Assembly (NCBI RefSeq): GCF_008831285.2
Contig: NC_045140.1
Coordinates: 27,918,131 to 27,982,130, forward strand
Reading direction: 5' to 3'
Origin: Nymphaea colorata
Lineage: Eukaryota > Streptophyta > Magnoliopsida > Nymphaeales > Nymphaeaceae
DNA: 64,000 nt
The position numbers were made by a program, and so were the translations under genes. The notes under the pieces were generated by a model, which worked only from the letters and a program-made list of their open reading frames with translations, made no database searches and had not been told where the DNA came from. Shown in pieces: positions 9,824 through 22,226 of this stretch. Position 1 is the first letter of the stretch, and every line of letters begins with the position of its first letter.

Positions 9824-12800
9824 ATGGCGATGAAATCTTCATTCCTCCATCTTCCAGTCCCAAATTTCAAGGGCTTTTCAACGATTTCCGAATCCAAGAA
9901 CCTGTCTTTTCCGTCGTCGACATCACTATCTCAGCGGCCACCACCGCCATCACCGTCGTTACCGTCTTCTGAGACAATTTTCTGCGGCAAGCAATCTGTA
10001 AGAAGAGGGAAGCAGAGGTACCCGTCGGAGAAGAAGAAGCTAGAGAGGCAATTCAAAGACCTAAACAATGTGGAGAACAAAGAGGAGGGTTACTGGAGAT
10101 TCTACAAATTGGCGGTTCCGGTGCAGAAGGATCCGGGCAAAGACCATATCGGCATTTCAGATGGCCTCCTCGAGGCCGTTGCGAAGGCTCTCAAATTCCC
10201 GGTAACTGAATCAGATTTTCCATATTTTATCTTTTTCCCGTAATTTTCCTTCTGTTATTCTTGATTGATACGTGCGCTATTTCCATGTTCCGTGTATATG
10301 CCCTTTGATGTAGGTTGCCTCATTGTTGCCTCACGAGGCGTTTTCTGTCGTCAGAAAATCGTTCGATGCCAGAAAGGTTCGTCGACCCATCACCTTCCTT
10401 TCATTTTGTTATTTTGCTTATTATCCTCTGTTTGGTGCCTATGTTCTTACTCTATTCGACTTGTCCTTTTCATTTTCTGTTATCGGGTAGTTCATCTGGT
10501 GTTGTGATTTACTACTTACTTTTCTATTACTCTATTGACTTGTCCTTTCAATTTCCGTTGGAGGACATACTCTTTGGCAGGTGTGAGCATTCCACTGACT
10601 ATTCAATGCAACTTATGGTGCAGGTGCTGAAGGAACCGAAGTTTGTATACACTGTTGACATGGACACGCAAAAGCTACTGAGTTTGCAGCCTCGTGCCCA
10701 GGACTTTGTTTCTCGGTTGGAGCCTAAAGCAGGGGTTGTGGAGCATTTTTCCACTGAAAAGGATTCTGGTGACTTGATAAGCATCTTAAATGGCTATACA
10801 GCGACCAATGTTAGCGGTGTACCCGCAAATGGAACTCGTGCTGTTTCTTCAAATAGTCTCCACAAGTTTCAGGGTGGAAAAAAGCCCAAAATTGCCGTTG
10901 TGGGTAGCGGACCATCTGGGTTGTTTGCTTCTCTTGTTCTTGCAGAACTTGGAGCTGATGTTACTTTAATAGAGAGAGGACAAGCGGTCGAGCAAAGAGG
11001 GCGTGATATTGGTGCACTAGTTGTGCGACGAATTTTACAACCTGAAAGCAACATTTGCTTTGGAGAGGTGCATGTCTTCGACTCTTCTGTCACCTTGTTT
11101 CTGCTTAACACTGTTCGGTTTTGATATGGGTTCTTGGCACATGGTATTTGCATGTGGTAAGGAGAGCACAATTATGTGCAGCATCAAAATGGTGCACCAT
11201 AAACTACATCTGTATTTACATTTAGAACTTGGAGTTTCCAAATTTGGATCGAGGCAGTGAGAAGCCTTCAAGAACTCAATTTTTATCAAGAAGCTGCTGT
11301 GATTCTTTAATGACAAATTTACCTTTTTCGGTGCTCTATGCCTTTGTTTTCATGTGCTTTTGCAGCAGAACCTGTTCCTGCTACATGCTTTGGTGGTGCA
11401 TCTAGTAAACGGTCTTCTGATTTTCCTTATTTGTCTTAAACTATGTAGCATCATTAACTTATGCCATTTTTACTGTCACTTAAGCCGTACAAATGCATTA
11501 TTTTTTCAAGCCAGTATGTTTTAAGTGACAGTAAAATGGTATAAGTGACAAAAAAATGGTATAAGATAATGATGCTACACAGTTTAAGACAAATAAGGAA
11601 AATCAGAAGACCGTTTACTAGATGCACCACCAAAGCATGTAGCAGGAACAGGTTCTGCTGCAAAAGCACATGAAAACAAAGGCATAGAGCACTGAAAAAG
11701 GTAAATTTGTCATTAAAGAATCACAGCAGCTTCTTGATAAAAATTGAGTTCTTGAAGGCTTCTCACTGTCTCGATCCAAATTTGAAAACTCCAAGTTCTA
11801 AATGTAAATACAGATGTAGTTTATGGTGCACCATTTTGATGCTGCACATAATTGTGCTCTCCTTACAACATGCAAATACCATTGTGCTCTCCTTAAGACA
11901 AATAATGGCTACTGGGAAATGCACTTATCTTGCAAACAGGGAAAATAATGGCTACTAGGCATGCACTTATCTTCTAATTTTCCTTATTGGTCTACTAGGC
12001 ATGCACTTATCTTATGAAAGTAGCCCCTGTTCGGATTTTGGGAATTCATGATACTAATAAATTGTGTAAATATTTTGTCCTACCGGGACAAGTTACTATC
12101 TTTGTTGTTCCTTCTCCCAACTATAACAATATAACTTGTTTTCTTATAATTTTGCATATATCATCAAGAATTTGCTATGGACTTAATGCACATCAGGGTG
12201 GTGCAGGTACTTGGAGTGATGGGAAGTTGGTGACTAGGATTGGGAGGAACAGTGACAGCGTGCAGGCAGTATGATTCTCCTGAATTTCTTGATTGCTTTC
12301 TTTTGGGTAACATTATGAATAGACAAATATGATTCCAACCTTATATCATACTTTGACATTTTTTTTTGCTTTACTACTGGATTTGGATTTTGGAGTAATA
12401 AACCCTTTATAGGAACATGCTTTCAGATTTTTCTTAGCCTTACAGTGGCATTTCTAATAAGGTTGATCCTTGTCCTCATTTTTGTAGTGATTTTGCATCT
12501 TCTCTCAGTAAGGTATTATTTTCTTTAGTTATATCTGCTAGTTTGGTGAATTTTTCTGTCTGCAGGTAATGAAAACTTTGGTTCAGTTTGGTGCTCCTCC
12601 AAATATCTTAGTTGATGGTAAACCTCATCTAGGAACTGATCGGTTGATCCCCTTGCTGCGGAACTTTCGGCAGCATCTGCAAAACCTGGGGGTACATTAA
12701 ATTTTACCAACTCACGGTGATGCCTCTTTTTCATTGGTTATTTCTACCCATTGCTGCTGCAATGATTTCATATATGCAGGTTGATATCATGTTTGGCACC

Positions 12801-15800
12801 AGATTAGATGATCTGCTTGTTGTGAATTCACGTGTTGTGGGGGTTGAAGTTTCCAATCCAAGGTCGGATTTGGGCAATGGTAAGAGGAAGCTGGAATATG
12901 ACGATGTTATTCTTGCAGTTGGGCATTCAGCTCGTGATGTATACAAAATGCTTCTTCTGCACAATGTTGACTTGAAGACAAAGGATTTTTCTGTGAGCCA
13001 ACCAACCTAATTTCTCTCCTCATTTCCAACATATGGAAAATGCTTCTTCGGCACTATGTTGACTGATGCTTACAAATATTAACTGGAAACAGGTTGGCCT
13101 ACGAATTGAGCACCCACAGGAGCTAATAAACAGCTTACAGGTTTGGTTACTTATCCATCTTTTAAAGAAAAATTGGTCGCAATGTATTGTAAGCTTTCAT
13201 AAATTTGTATGTTCAGCGGTTCTTCCTGTCCCATGATAAGTTTTTGTGATTGTTGGGTGAGTTCATTTCATGCAATCCATATACATATGCACATGCATAA
13301 ATATACTCACACATAGTCCAGATATTATTTGCATTCTATCTTTTGTGACTTTCCACAAAGTGGAGATATTACCTTCATTCTTTTCATATTTCTTTCTTTT
13401 CAAGTATAATTTAACTATTTAAATGAATATGTTTGAACTTGCTAGAGCTGAGTTCCCATGATATTCTCTCAAAGAATCTTGTCTATGTTCATCTATAGAT
13501 GATAATTCATTCTTTGATAGCTTTAGTACCGAACCTAATGTTAGTTGCTGATGTTATCTATATCCATCTGTTATATCATGTCGAATGTGTTCGGCATATT
13601 GATGCTGGGAAGAGACGTTTCTGTATTTTGGCAGCTTGGCTTGTTGTTGATTAGCAGTCTTCCTGATACACCATACTGCACTTGATTGTGCCTGTTAGTG
13701 AGTTCTTATAGAGATGCACAGATTTTTTTTTTTTTTGCTTGAGCATGATCATACTTCTGATATGTTATATAGATAAAGTTTGATACTGTCATATTCTGTA
13801 GTTGACTGAATCAGTTCTACAGTATAATTCATTGGCTTCAGAAGTTCACCAAGGACGTGGAAGAGTGCCCGTTGCTGATTATAAGCTAGTGAAATATGTT
13901 GATGGAAATGCTATTACAACAGCTGGTGGTTTAGATGAAAGGAGGCGTAGTTGTTACTCATTCTGCATGTGTCCTGGCGGACAGGTGCGTTCCTGCACTT
14001 TCTGCTTCAGTAATTTTGGTTATTTCTGTTTTCCTTTCAAATTAAAGACTTGTCTTGCACTGGCAGGTTGTTCTTACTAGCACTGATCCATCAGAGCTTT
14101 GTATCAATGGCATGTCATTTTCTCGGCGTGCATCTAGGTGGGCAAATGCAGCTCTTGTTGTTACTGTCTCACAAAATGACTTCACTGATCTTGGCTGTTA
14201 TGGGCCCTTAGCTGGTGTTAAGTTTCAGGTACCATTATGATGCCTGTACTGTCTCATAAAAGCAAATGTTCCCCAGGAGCACGTACTTTTCATTTTTTAT
14301 CTTCTAGAAAGTCTTCTGTATATCTCTTGTACATTCGCTCTGTTTTATGACTGATGAAGCCTCTATTCTTGTCCATCATGCATTTGTTTCTTGTCTGTAG
14401 AAAGAAATCGAAAGAAAGGCTGCCTCAATGGGGGGAGGGAATTTTGTTGTACCTGTTCAAACAGTTCCTGATTTCCTCGATGGCAGGTTATCAGGTAACG
14501 CATTCAGGTGAAAAAAAAAAATCTGTGTCTGTTCCAATGCCTAACTTTTTCTTTGGACATGTTTCAGTAGCCCCTTTACCATCATCAAGTTATCGTTTGG
14601 GTGTCAAGGCATCAAATCTCCATGAGTTGTTTCCTCTTCATATAACGGAAGCTCTGCAACGGTCAATAGCTCTCTTCAATGAAGAGGTTTGGACATGTTT
14701 CTTTCCTTAATCAGATGCTTTGGATAAATCAATGTTTGTGCGAGCTTGCTTTCATTCGGTTCTCTAACATGCATCGAAAAATGCTTCAGATGCCTGGATT
14801 TGTTACAAAAGATGCTCTTCTTCATGGAGTAGAGGTACTATGGCCCACAAGTTCTTTTATGTAGTATATTTAGAATTGTATTCATTGATAACTTTTCATG
14901 TGAAACTGGTCCATATAGCTCTTTTTTTTTTTATTTTCTTCATTATCAACCAACTTGAAGCATTAATCTGTTTTGTAATGAAAATTGTTTGAATACTATA
15001 TGTTGGTAGATGTAGATAATCTCGATTTCTAATTCAGAAAGTGGTCAAGTGACTTGGTGCTTCCGCTATCAAGTCTCTGACCAATTTTTGATAAGCCATG
15101 CTGGAGGGTGCTTCATGACATTAAGAATGAAAATTGCAGCCTCGGTTTCTATTTCCAATTTGATGTGTTGCTTAGTCAGTAACTAGGATGTGACTTAATA
15201 CCGAGCATGGAGTCCCAAAGCAATATCAAGTACATGAAAACCAGAATGAAAGCTTAATGGACATGTTGTCTATCTATGCTTCTAGTTTTAGCTTAGTTCT
15301 GATGGCACCTTTGCAGCTTTTACCCTTTTTGTGGAATATTTGTTTGCTGTTACTTGCTAACTTGACATCCTTCCACAGTAAGTTGCTATTCTTTCGTATG
15401 GATGTGCTAGCTGATGTTAGGCAATATGTAAGGTTGTTTGCAACACCGTGGGCAACTATCATTCTCCTGTTGAGTTCCTGTGATGTATAACCAAAATGAT
15501 CTAACTGGGAAACACAATAGGAGAGAAGTTTTGGATGGCGTTCCTGTTTTTTGTTCATATTAGTGTTTTGTAAATTTTAATACATGTTTGCGGTTTCTAA
15601 GAGTGTTTCAATGCAGTTCCTATGTTGAACAGGTAACTTTTTCATAGGTGCGCAATTATGAAATCCTCAATTGAGTTATTCATGCTATAACTGTCTCAAT
15701 GTTGCAGACTAGGACAAGTTCACCTGTTCAGGTTCCACGTTGCAACGATACCTATGAGTGCTTGTCCTTGAAGGGGTTGTATCCAATTGGAGAAGGAGCT

Positions 15801-15944
15801 GGTTTTGCTGGTGGGATTGTTAGTGCTGCCGTGGATGGCTTGTACTGTGGCTTTGCTGTTGCAAAGCATCATAATTTATACGAGGGGGATATTGAGGCAA
15901 TCCTTGGCAAAGTGCACAAAGAAACTGGATTTGTGAAGTATTAA
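9824..15944 (+). CDS. PDE327: FAD/NAD(P)-binding oxidoreductase, plastid type (PDE327 / At4g30720 ortholog)
   Basis: Thirteen exons splice in frame: 9824-10201, 10314-10376, 10624-11067, 12197-12268, 12566-12691, 12780-12992, 13093-13140, 13802-13984, 14067-14228, 14401-14494, 14568-14686, 14790-14834, 15708-15944, for about 727 residues. The Ser/Pro-rich first 60 residues (SSTSLSQRPPPPSPS) look like a chloroplast transit peptide. A Rossmann FAD-binding motif GSGPSG sits at about 241-246, with the ribose-binding acid in LIERG near 264. Further conserved blocks are ICFGE-GGAGTWSDGKL across the exon 3/4 junction, ILAVGHSARD near 405-414, CMCPGGQV and, at the C-terminus, YPIGEGAGFAGGI. This is the pattern of a family shared by bacteria and plastids; loss of the Arabidopsis member gives a pigment-defective embryo phenotype, but its substrate is unknown to me. 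ATG 9824 is the first ATG after the TATA box. Intron 3 carries the hairpin at 11141-11883 without disturbing its splice sites. Confidence 0.93.
11141..11883. repeat. 743-bp near-perfect inverted repeat (hairpin) inside intron 3
   Basis: The left arm (about 11141-11456) is the reverse complement of the right arm (about 11564-11883). By eye I count roughly five mismatches over about 315 bases, plus shorter pairing further in (11458-11483 with 11520-11547) and a loop of about 35 bases. Both strands therefore encode nearly the same peptide in opposite directions (MSLKNHSSFLIKIEF). A transcript of this intron would fold into a long duplex. No target-site duplication was found, so I do not call it a transposon. 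Confidence 0.93.
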
Positions 15945-16507
15945 GCTGGCGTCTATTACTTTTATAAAAGATGTCCCTTGCTGCGGAATTTTGGTTCTTT
16001 CTCTCTCTTTCTTTTTTTCTTTTTTTCCCAATATTAGCTATTGATGTACCTGGGTTATTTAAATGAAAATGTAAGTTCCTAGACTAGAATGACATGTCAA
16101 ATTTGCTTCTCTCTACATTCTAAGAGCTTGCTCGATGAGTTGATTTGAGCTATTATTAAACAATTGAAGAGTGTGCCAAGTTCTTTGAGTGCATCTTCAA
16201 TAATGCTACGCTAACGTAAAACATGTGCTTTGAGACAGCCATTGTTGTGGATCTCCGCTTCACAAGATAACGAGTTATTCAGCAACAGGTTGATTGCTTA
16301 AATAAGGCTTAGCATGGTTCTGGCTTTTGAGCATGATTCTGGTCATGAGCATTGCTTGGATGGCGTTTGAATATGGTCAGCGCATTTGTGCAGAGGTACT
16401 CCAGTATTATGACGAGGCGCTATTGAGACAAAAGGGCAATCCCAGCGGGCCGACATGAAATTTCAGTTCTTGTTAGCTGGTTGTCAAATGTGCTGTTTTA
16501 CATGAAT

Positions 16508-16543
<36 letters not shown>

Positions 16544-17229
16544 TATAAGAGCAAGCATCCTTGGTATCATAAAACCTTTGGATGTGGATTTCCTGTGCGG
16601 TTTTAATATGTTGCTTGGTGATGGCCTGTACTTCAGTGATAAGTTATTTTTCACCTTTCAAATCTTTATATCTCAAGTCTTTGTTTGGCATGCCCACTTG
16701 GTATTGCTGGTTTGGTAATTTTCCCCATAGGTTCCATTAACCAATACCAAAACTTAACAAGAAAGAGTGCCATAGGCATGCTTGGACTCCATGGTTTCAC
16801 TTCACCATGCCTCTACAAACTTAGAAAAGGGTCTGCCAGAAAACAGCACATGGTAAGCCTATCATTCTGGTGATACTGCAGCCACCTGTAATGGAGTATA
16901 TTTGCTGTCAACATAGCAGGACACTGCCTAACAGGATCCAAAGATGTAGATATTGAGGACTTCAATTTTAGGTTGTATGGGGACGATAGACAGTTCTGTG
17001 TACGGTCTATGAACTACTCTTTAGCTGACGGAATCATTCATTTGGGCAAATTTTTGTTAAGTTGCAAATTAATGAGAATAACAATTACAAGAACTGTAAA
17101 ACGTTTCATGAAACAAAATCCGAGCATATCCTCAAACAAGTAGTGCGCCAAACGTCGTAGCGTTCTTGCCGTGTTAACATTCAACGTCATAGGACAAAAG
17201 ATGGGTGCCAATTGCGAGAGGGTATTCAT
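15945..17229. other. Region between convergent genes (PDE327-type and glycosyltransferase)
   Basis: Contains the 3' flank of the oxidoreductase gene with T-rich tracts, a (TC)n microsatellite at 16513-16539, and the 3' flank of the minus-strand glycosyltransferase. One open frame near 16.7-16.9 kb lacks any support. Confidence 0.45.
16513..16539. repeat. (TC)n microsatellite
   Basis: About 13 uninterrupted TC units in the 3' flank of the oxidoreductase gene. Confidence 0.9.
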
Positions 17230-18702
17230 TCATCGTCTCCCCGTCTTCTTCGGAGCCTTCACGATCTGATGCATAACAAATTCTGCAACAATTTCCGGTG
17301 AGAATCTCCTAACCATATCTTCTCTGGCCTGCTTACTTCTTTCTCTTGCCTCATCAGGTTCTTTTACCACCTTTCTCATGAGAATTCTCAAATCATCAAC
17401 AGAGGGCTCAGCCCACAGGTGGCCACTGAAAGGCCCTTCAGTTACTTCACCCATATGATCCACAGGCAATGGATAGCTATTCTGCTCAGTCATATATTCA
17501 GTTGGCCCCGACCAGTTGGTGGCAATCACTGGTAATGACATCGCCATGGCTTCTACATGTGGCCGGCCCCAACCTTCCCCTCTTGACGGCAGCACGAATG
17601 CATCAGCTGCACGATAAATCTCAGGCAGCTTATTCTGAGGTATGTGGGTATCATGCAAATAAACTGGTGCCCATCCAGAAGGAGGCTCTTCTATGTCAGA
17701 ATCATTAACAAACCTTTTGATCCTGTCACCAAAGTTTCTATCAGAGTGATATGCATTTGTAACCAAGTACAACACCACTCCATCACTAGCACTGAACTCT
17801 TTCAAGTATGCTCTTAATAAGACATCCCAACCTTTCCTGATCTCCCACTTGAAAATACTCAGAAACACAAACTGGTTCTTGGGTATGAATTCTGTACCAG
17901 AGTTATAGCCTATAACCAACCCTTTTGTTGGGAGCCTCATTTGTTCCCATTTTGCTGGGTCGAAGAACTCGGTGTCAACAGATTCGACCACTTTCACGAC
18001 CTTGGAAGGATCAACACCGCTTGCTGTAAAAGTATTGACATGAAAATCCGTAGGGACCCAAACAGAATCCATGCGGTTGCAGCGCTCAACATGTTCCCGA
18101 TTAACTCTATCAGTTTCAAACATGGTTCTGCCGATCACGTATGCTGGGTCTTCATATCCGCTAGGCGGGCAGGGTAAGGTCTGAAACAGAGGTGGATACC
18201 ATGCCCCAGGCTCACTGTGACAGATGACGATGGTCTCATCCATGTCACATTCTGTGGCATAGAGTCTAACAGCGAGATCCTTTGCATTATCAGGCAACCC
18301 ATCCCAGAACTCAATGTTTTCAAGGTCACCATGTTGCAGTATCCTCAATCTGAATTGGTCTCCTCGTTTTCTGTCCAATGCGGTGATGTAAGCCCAAGCT
18401 TCCGAACTGTACCCCCCTCCGGCAAGAAAGGGTGCCATCCAGAGAACGCATCGCGGAGGGGCGTCGGCCTTCCCCTTCTGATTTCTTGGAAACCCAAAAA
18501 ACTTATCCACGAATAAAGATCTAAGTGGCAGACCGAAGCTTGATTTCAAGTACTTCAGCCTGTAATAATCGGTGTCTTTGATTCCGGCAAACATAGCAAG
18601 CAGAACGATGAGAAGAGGAAACACCAAGAAGCCGAACTTTCTCCATCGTAACGAAGGTGCGTGATGAGTATCGGGGAGATGGCGGCCTTCTGAGGTATCC
18701 AT
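17230..18702 (-). CDS. Type II membrane glycosyltransferase, GT4-like (At3g10630 type)
   Basis: A single uninterrupted exon of 490 residues. A short basic N-terminus is followed by one membrane anchor at about 23-41 (FGFLVFPLLIVLLAMFAGI), then a stem and a lumenal catalytic region of GT-B form. The N-terminal domain has the loop MAPFLAGGGYSSEAWAY; the C-terminal domain has FLSIFKWEIRKGWDVLL, VLPSRGEGWGRPHVEAMAMS and VIATNWSGPTEYM. EGWGRPHVE fits the E-x7-E nucleotide-sugar motif of GT4 retaining transferases. A type II anchor suggests the Golgi or ER. The donor sugar and acceptor are unknown to me. The length agrees with the Arabidopsis homolog At3g10630. The start is the first Met of the frame, with the leader upstream to about 18.9 kb. 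Confidence 0.9.
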   Translation of the reverse strand: MDTSEGRHLPDTHHAPSLRWRKFGFLVFPLLIVLLAMFAGIKDTDYYRLKYLKSSFGLPLRSLFVDKFFGFPRNQKGKADAPPRCVLWMAPFLAGGGYSSEAWAYITALDRKRGDQFRLRILQHGDLENIEFWDGLPDNAKDLAVRLYATECDMDETIVICHSEPGAWYPPLFQTLPCPPSGYEDPAYVIGRTMFETDRVNREHVERCNRMDSVWVPTDFHVNTFTASGVDPSKVVKVVESVDTEFFDPAKWEQMRLPTKGLVIGYNSGTEFIPKNQFVFLSIFKWEIRKGWDVLLRAYLKEFSASDGVVLYLVTNAYHSDRNFGDRIKRFVNDSDIEEPPSGWAPVYLHDTHIPQNKLPEIYRAADAFVLPSRGEGWGRPHVEAMAMSLPVIATNWSGPTEYMTEQNSYPLPVDHMGEVTEGPFSGHLWAEPSVDDLRILMRKVVKEPDEARERSKQAREDMVRRFSPEIVAEFVMHQIVKAPKKTGRR

Positions 18703-19906
18703 GTCATGGTTTCAAGTCAGGTTAATCTTGGAGAGCTACTTTAGAACGGATAGGGGAGCCCCACAGCCTCGGTAGAGTTGCCCATCGACACAAATGTTTG
18801 TTGAAACGTGGGCAGGCTTGATTTCTTTTCCTGACATTCAAGCGCATAATGGTAAAGACTTTGGTCTGTTTTAAAGGGGAGAGCAGTTTGAGATATTTCG
18901 AAAGACGAACATGAATAATAGATGAAGTATGTTAAGGGGTTGGGGATAAATAATAAACTTGTCCTAGTTGAGTGATAGGATGAATAATAAAAAGTCTATC
19001 ACGTATCTGAATCCGAACCTGACTTGAATGTAATTATAAAATTCACAATCAAATCCGAGCCTGACTTTTAAATTAAATACGGACTGCTTTAGAATAGGAT
19101 AAAAAAGAATTTTCAAGATGGATGGCTATCAGATGTAAGATATAATTCGCGCCCAACCCCAAAAAGAAACCTTTGTCAGATATTTATGTAAATTTGAATC
19201 CAATGCCGACTTGATGTCGTTTCTTAAATCTGAATCCGAATCAATTTCTTAAGGATATGGTAAATTGTTGATTCTTGACGCACTAATCGTTACACCTAAC
19301 TTTGAAAGGGGAACTCTAAATCCAAGGCAATTTTCTGCTCATTCTTGAAACTTTTTCATAATAGACCTAATTAAACCTAACTTTTTCCTGAATCATATGT
19401 TCCTTTTACTTGCCAGATTGATACTACATTTCCTTAGTGGAACAAGTGCATAAAAGGTATTCTATTCCATTTCCCATAAATGAAATTGAGCAAAAGGCGA
19501 AGAAATTTTGTATATTTATTTATAATTTTCTGACTACCCAAATTATTTGAATGGTTTCAAACAAAAAAATGAATTTATTGTACGTAACGAATTACTATGG
19601 AAAGATAGTCCATGTTATTTCCAAGAATTCGTGTCAAGATAACTACTCCAACGTTCATCAGTTTCCATTTATATTAGATTGTGTCTTCATAATAGAAGAG
19701 AAAGATAATCTTCCGGAAAGTGAGGGTGAATATCTTCAATAAGGAACGCCAAACAGATTCCAGTATCTGAGCGACTAAAGGTGGTAGGCTGGGGTCTTAC
19801 CACCACTTACAGATAGCAGGAAGGAGGCCGCAAAACCAGGATCATAAGGCAATTCTCAAGCTCCGAGTGTGGTCGATCGATTACCTTCACCAACCATTCC
19901 TGCAAA
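18703..19906. other. Divergent intergenic region (glycosyltransferase and defensin-like genes)
   Basis: Shared upstream region of a minus-strand and a plus-strand gene. AT-rich, with repeated CCGAA/CCTGAC words at about 18.99-19.26 kb suggesting an old repeat fragment. No clear TATA box could be tied to either gene. Confidence 0.4.
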
Positions 19907-20431
19907 ATGGCGCAAAAGACACCGGCTATGAGCTGCCTCCTCCTGCTTGCCCTCCTCCTGCTGCCCTCATCACAACACGGTTTCTGCTTCCATTACCTTT
20001 TCTCTTTGGCTTTTTACTGTTTTTACACTGATTTCTTGGTGTCGTCGCTTTTTTATAGCTTACATTAGACTTTCTGCTTATGCCACATCTCTCCTTCTCT
20101 TTTCCTTTCTCTCTCTTTCTCTTTTTCTCTCTCTTGCTGTTGGCAATCATATGTTCAATGACACTGTAGAGAGTGTCTCTTTTGTTGAATGTATCCTGAA
20201 GGCAGATGTCCACCTTTCTTCATATTGGTCACTGAATCACTTCTGCCTCGAGCTAGCTCGCTCAGTCCCTCTTCTTCATCTTGTTTTTTTTGTTCATGTT
20301 CTGGTTTCTCTTGCTGCATGTTTTTTTTTGCTTATGCTTTCTTTGCTTTTTTTTTTTTGCCATTTTTATTACTTGTTATTTGGTGACGCCTTGTCACTAC
20401 TTATGTATTAAATTTTACTGGCTCTTTCTTT

Positions 20432-20480
<49 letters not shown>

Positions 20481-20777
20481 TGTTTGTTTGTTTGCATGCC
20501 TCTTGATGGAGATCTCTCTTTAGAAAGAGACTAGAAAATAAATGGGTATTTAAATATATATATTTGAAAAATTATGGCTAATATTAAGGTTGTTTCAGGA
20601 AAAAGCGAAAGTAGCAGCTGCACATTCATGGGAGAATGCACCAGCAAGGCCGACTGTTGCAATTTGTGTTCCCAGAAGGTTGGACAGCCCTACAACCCGA
20701 ATGCTGGTCTTTGCGTACCAGACGCTAGCGGCAGCGGACAACTTGCTTGCTGCTGCCTCCATGATGCACATCCATAA
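19907..20777 (+). CDS. Secreted cysteine-rich peptide, defensin-like
   Basis: Two exons, 19907-19979 and 20599-20777, join in phase 1 to an 83-residue precursor. Exon 1 is a signal peptide (MAQKTPAMSC then LLLLALLLLP, ending SSQHG). Exon 2 holds the mature peptide with eight cysteines spaced C-x5-C-x5-C-C-x2-C-x16-C-x11-C-C-C by my count. The C-x3-C inside CCNLC and the C-x-C inside the final CCC are what a cysteine-stabilised alpha-beta fold uses. One intron separating signal and mature parts is the usual layout of plant defensin-like genes. The peptide is Ser/Gly rich with a short tail (LHDAHP). The acceptor (TTGTTTCAG at 20598) is strong and the donor (ACG|GTTTCT at 19980) is ordinary. An antimicrobial or signalling role is inference only; it could be another cysteine-rich family. 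Confidence 0.75.
20432..20480. repeat. Compound (CT)n(AT)n microsatellite in the defensin-like gene's intron
   Basis: About 25 bases of CT followed directly by about 24 bases of AT, roughly 120 bases before the exon 2 acceptor. Confidence 0.9.
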
Positions 20778-22176
20778 TTTATGTAGTTTTCAACAGTTTT
20801 TGAGCAGCCTCGATGTAACCCTGCGAGGACATTAGGCTCCTGATCCTTTTATTTTCAAAAAGTTCGTGCTTCAAGAGGGAGATGACAGAGATATGTTTTC
20901 GTTTTGGTGCTAATCAGCTTGTTTCTGAGTAGGCATTGAGAAGGATGTGGAAGATGTCAAAAAGAAAACTTCATATCAATTTTGAAAAATTTTGTTGCTT
21001 ATCATGGTGTTATATTTGAATATTTTGAAAAATTTTGTTGCTAATCACATTTCAGAACTTAAGAGTTTATATTTGAATCTGTTTATTTGAATATTCTTGG
21101 GTGTTAAATAAACTAGTCTAACTGTGAACGCCTAGGTTTTAAAACATGTTAATCACATTGGTGCAGCTAATATTTCGGAGGAAGACAGGAAAAAATGTCT
21201 TTTAGAAGTTTTGATTGTCGGAGCATCAACTTCATGTGTTGCAAAATATGGGTCATTGATGTGCAAGTTGAAATGCAGTAGTAAATGGCTAAAGGCGACA
21301 CCCCAATATGTCAAAAACCAATTCTATATTTTAAAAGGATAAAGAGTTAAATATAGGCTTTAGCTCTCTACACGGCCATGGGGCTCCATTAGATGTGCAA
21401 TGTTGATTTTATCAATGTTGATTTTATAACAGTTTATCTTCTCTCCAATGACCCATTTTGTCACCTTTTTTGGTAACTTATTTTCCATTTTAACGGCTGT
21501 GTCTCTGATAGTAGAATGTGCCTATTGAATACCATTTTTTCTAAATTAAATAAATAATGCAAAATACTAAAAATTTAAGAAAAAAAAAGAAAAAGAAAAA
21601 GCTCGATACATGTAGCACACCCGAAAGTTTCCATAGGCTATTAAAACTTTTCTCGCAAATTTTACACATAATTCAATTCTGGCCTCTTGGTTCATTTAAT
21701 TAATAAAACAGTCATTAAAATATCATTAAAATACCATATGTTACATAGCACCTCAATCTACTAAAATGGCTTCTTCAAGGGCTTTGTGGAAGAGAAAACG
21801 TTATAGCTCTTACAACGCATGTTCCTAAACAAATGTCTTAGAAAACAAATTATTTGTTTTAGAAAACAACCTATGTTTATTTCAAGAAACACAGTTAAAT
21901 TGCTGTAATGGGGTATCAAGTTTAAAATTATTGCAAGCAAAGTTCTAATACTTCAATTATGAAGCATGTTTTTTTTTTTTAATGATGTTGTCCTCATCAA
22001 ATTCCGCTTGCTTGGGGTTCACCTTCTCAAAGTTTATGTTCCTTATTTAAAAAAGAAAAAAGAAAAGCTTAAGATGGTTGGTGCAGAGCGAGGGCTAGGA
22101 GGCTGCACCTTGCACTTCAAACTCAAGAAAGAAAAGGGCGGTGCCTTAAAATACTCCTCTTGCCCACTAAACAAAG

Positions 22177-22226
<50 letters not shown>

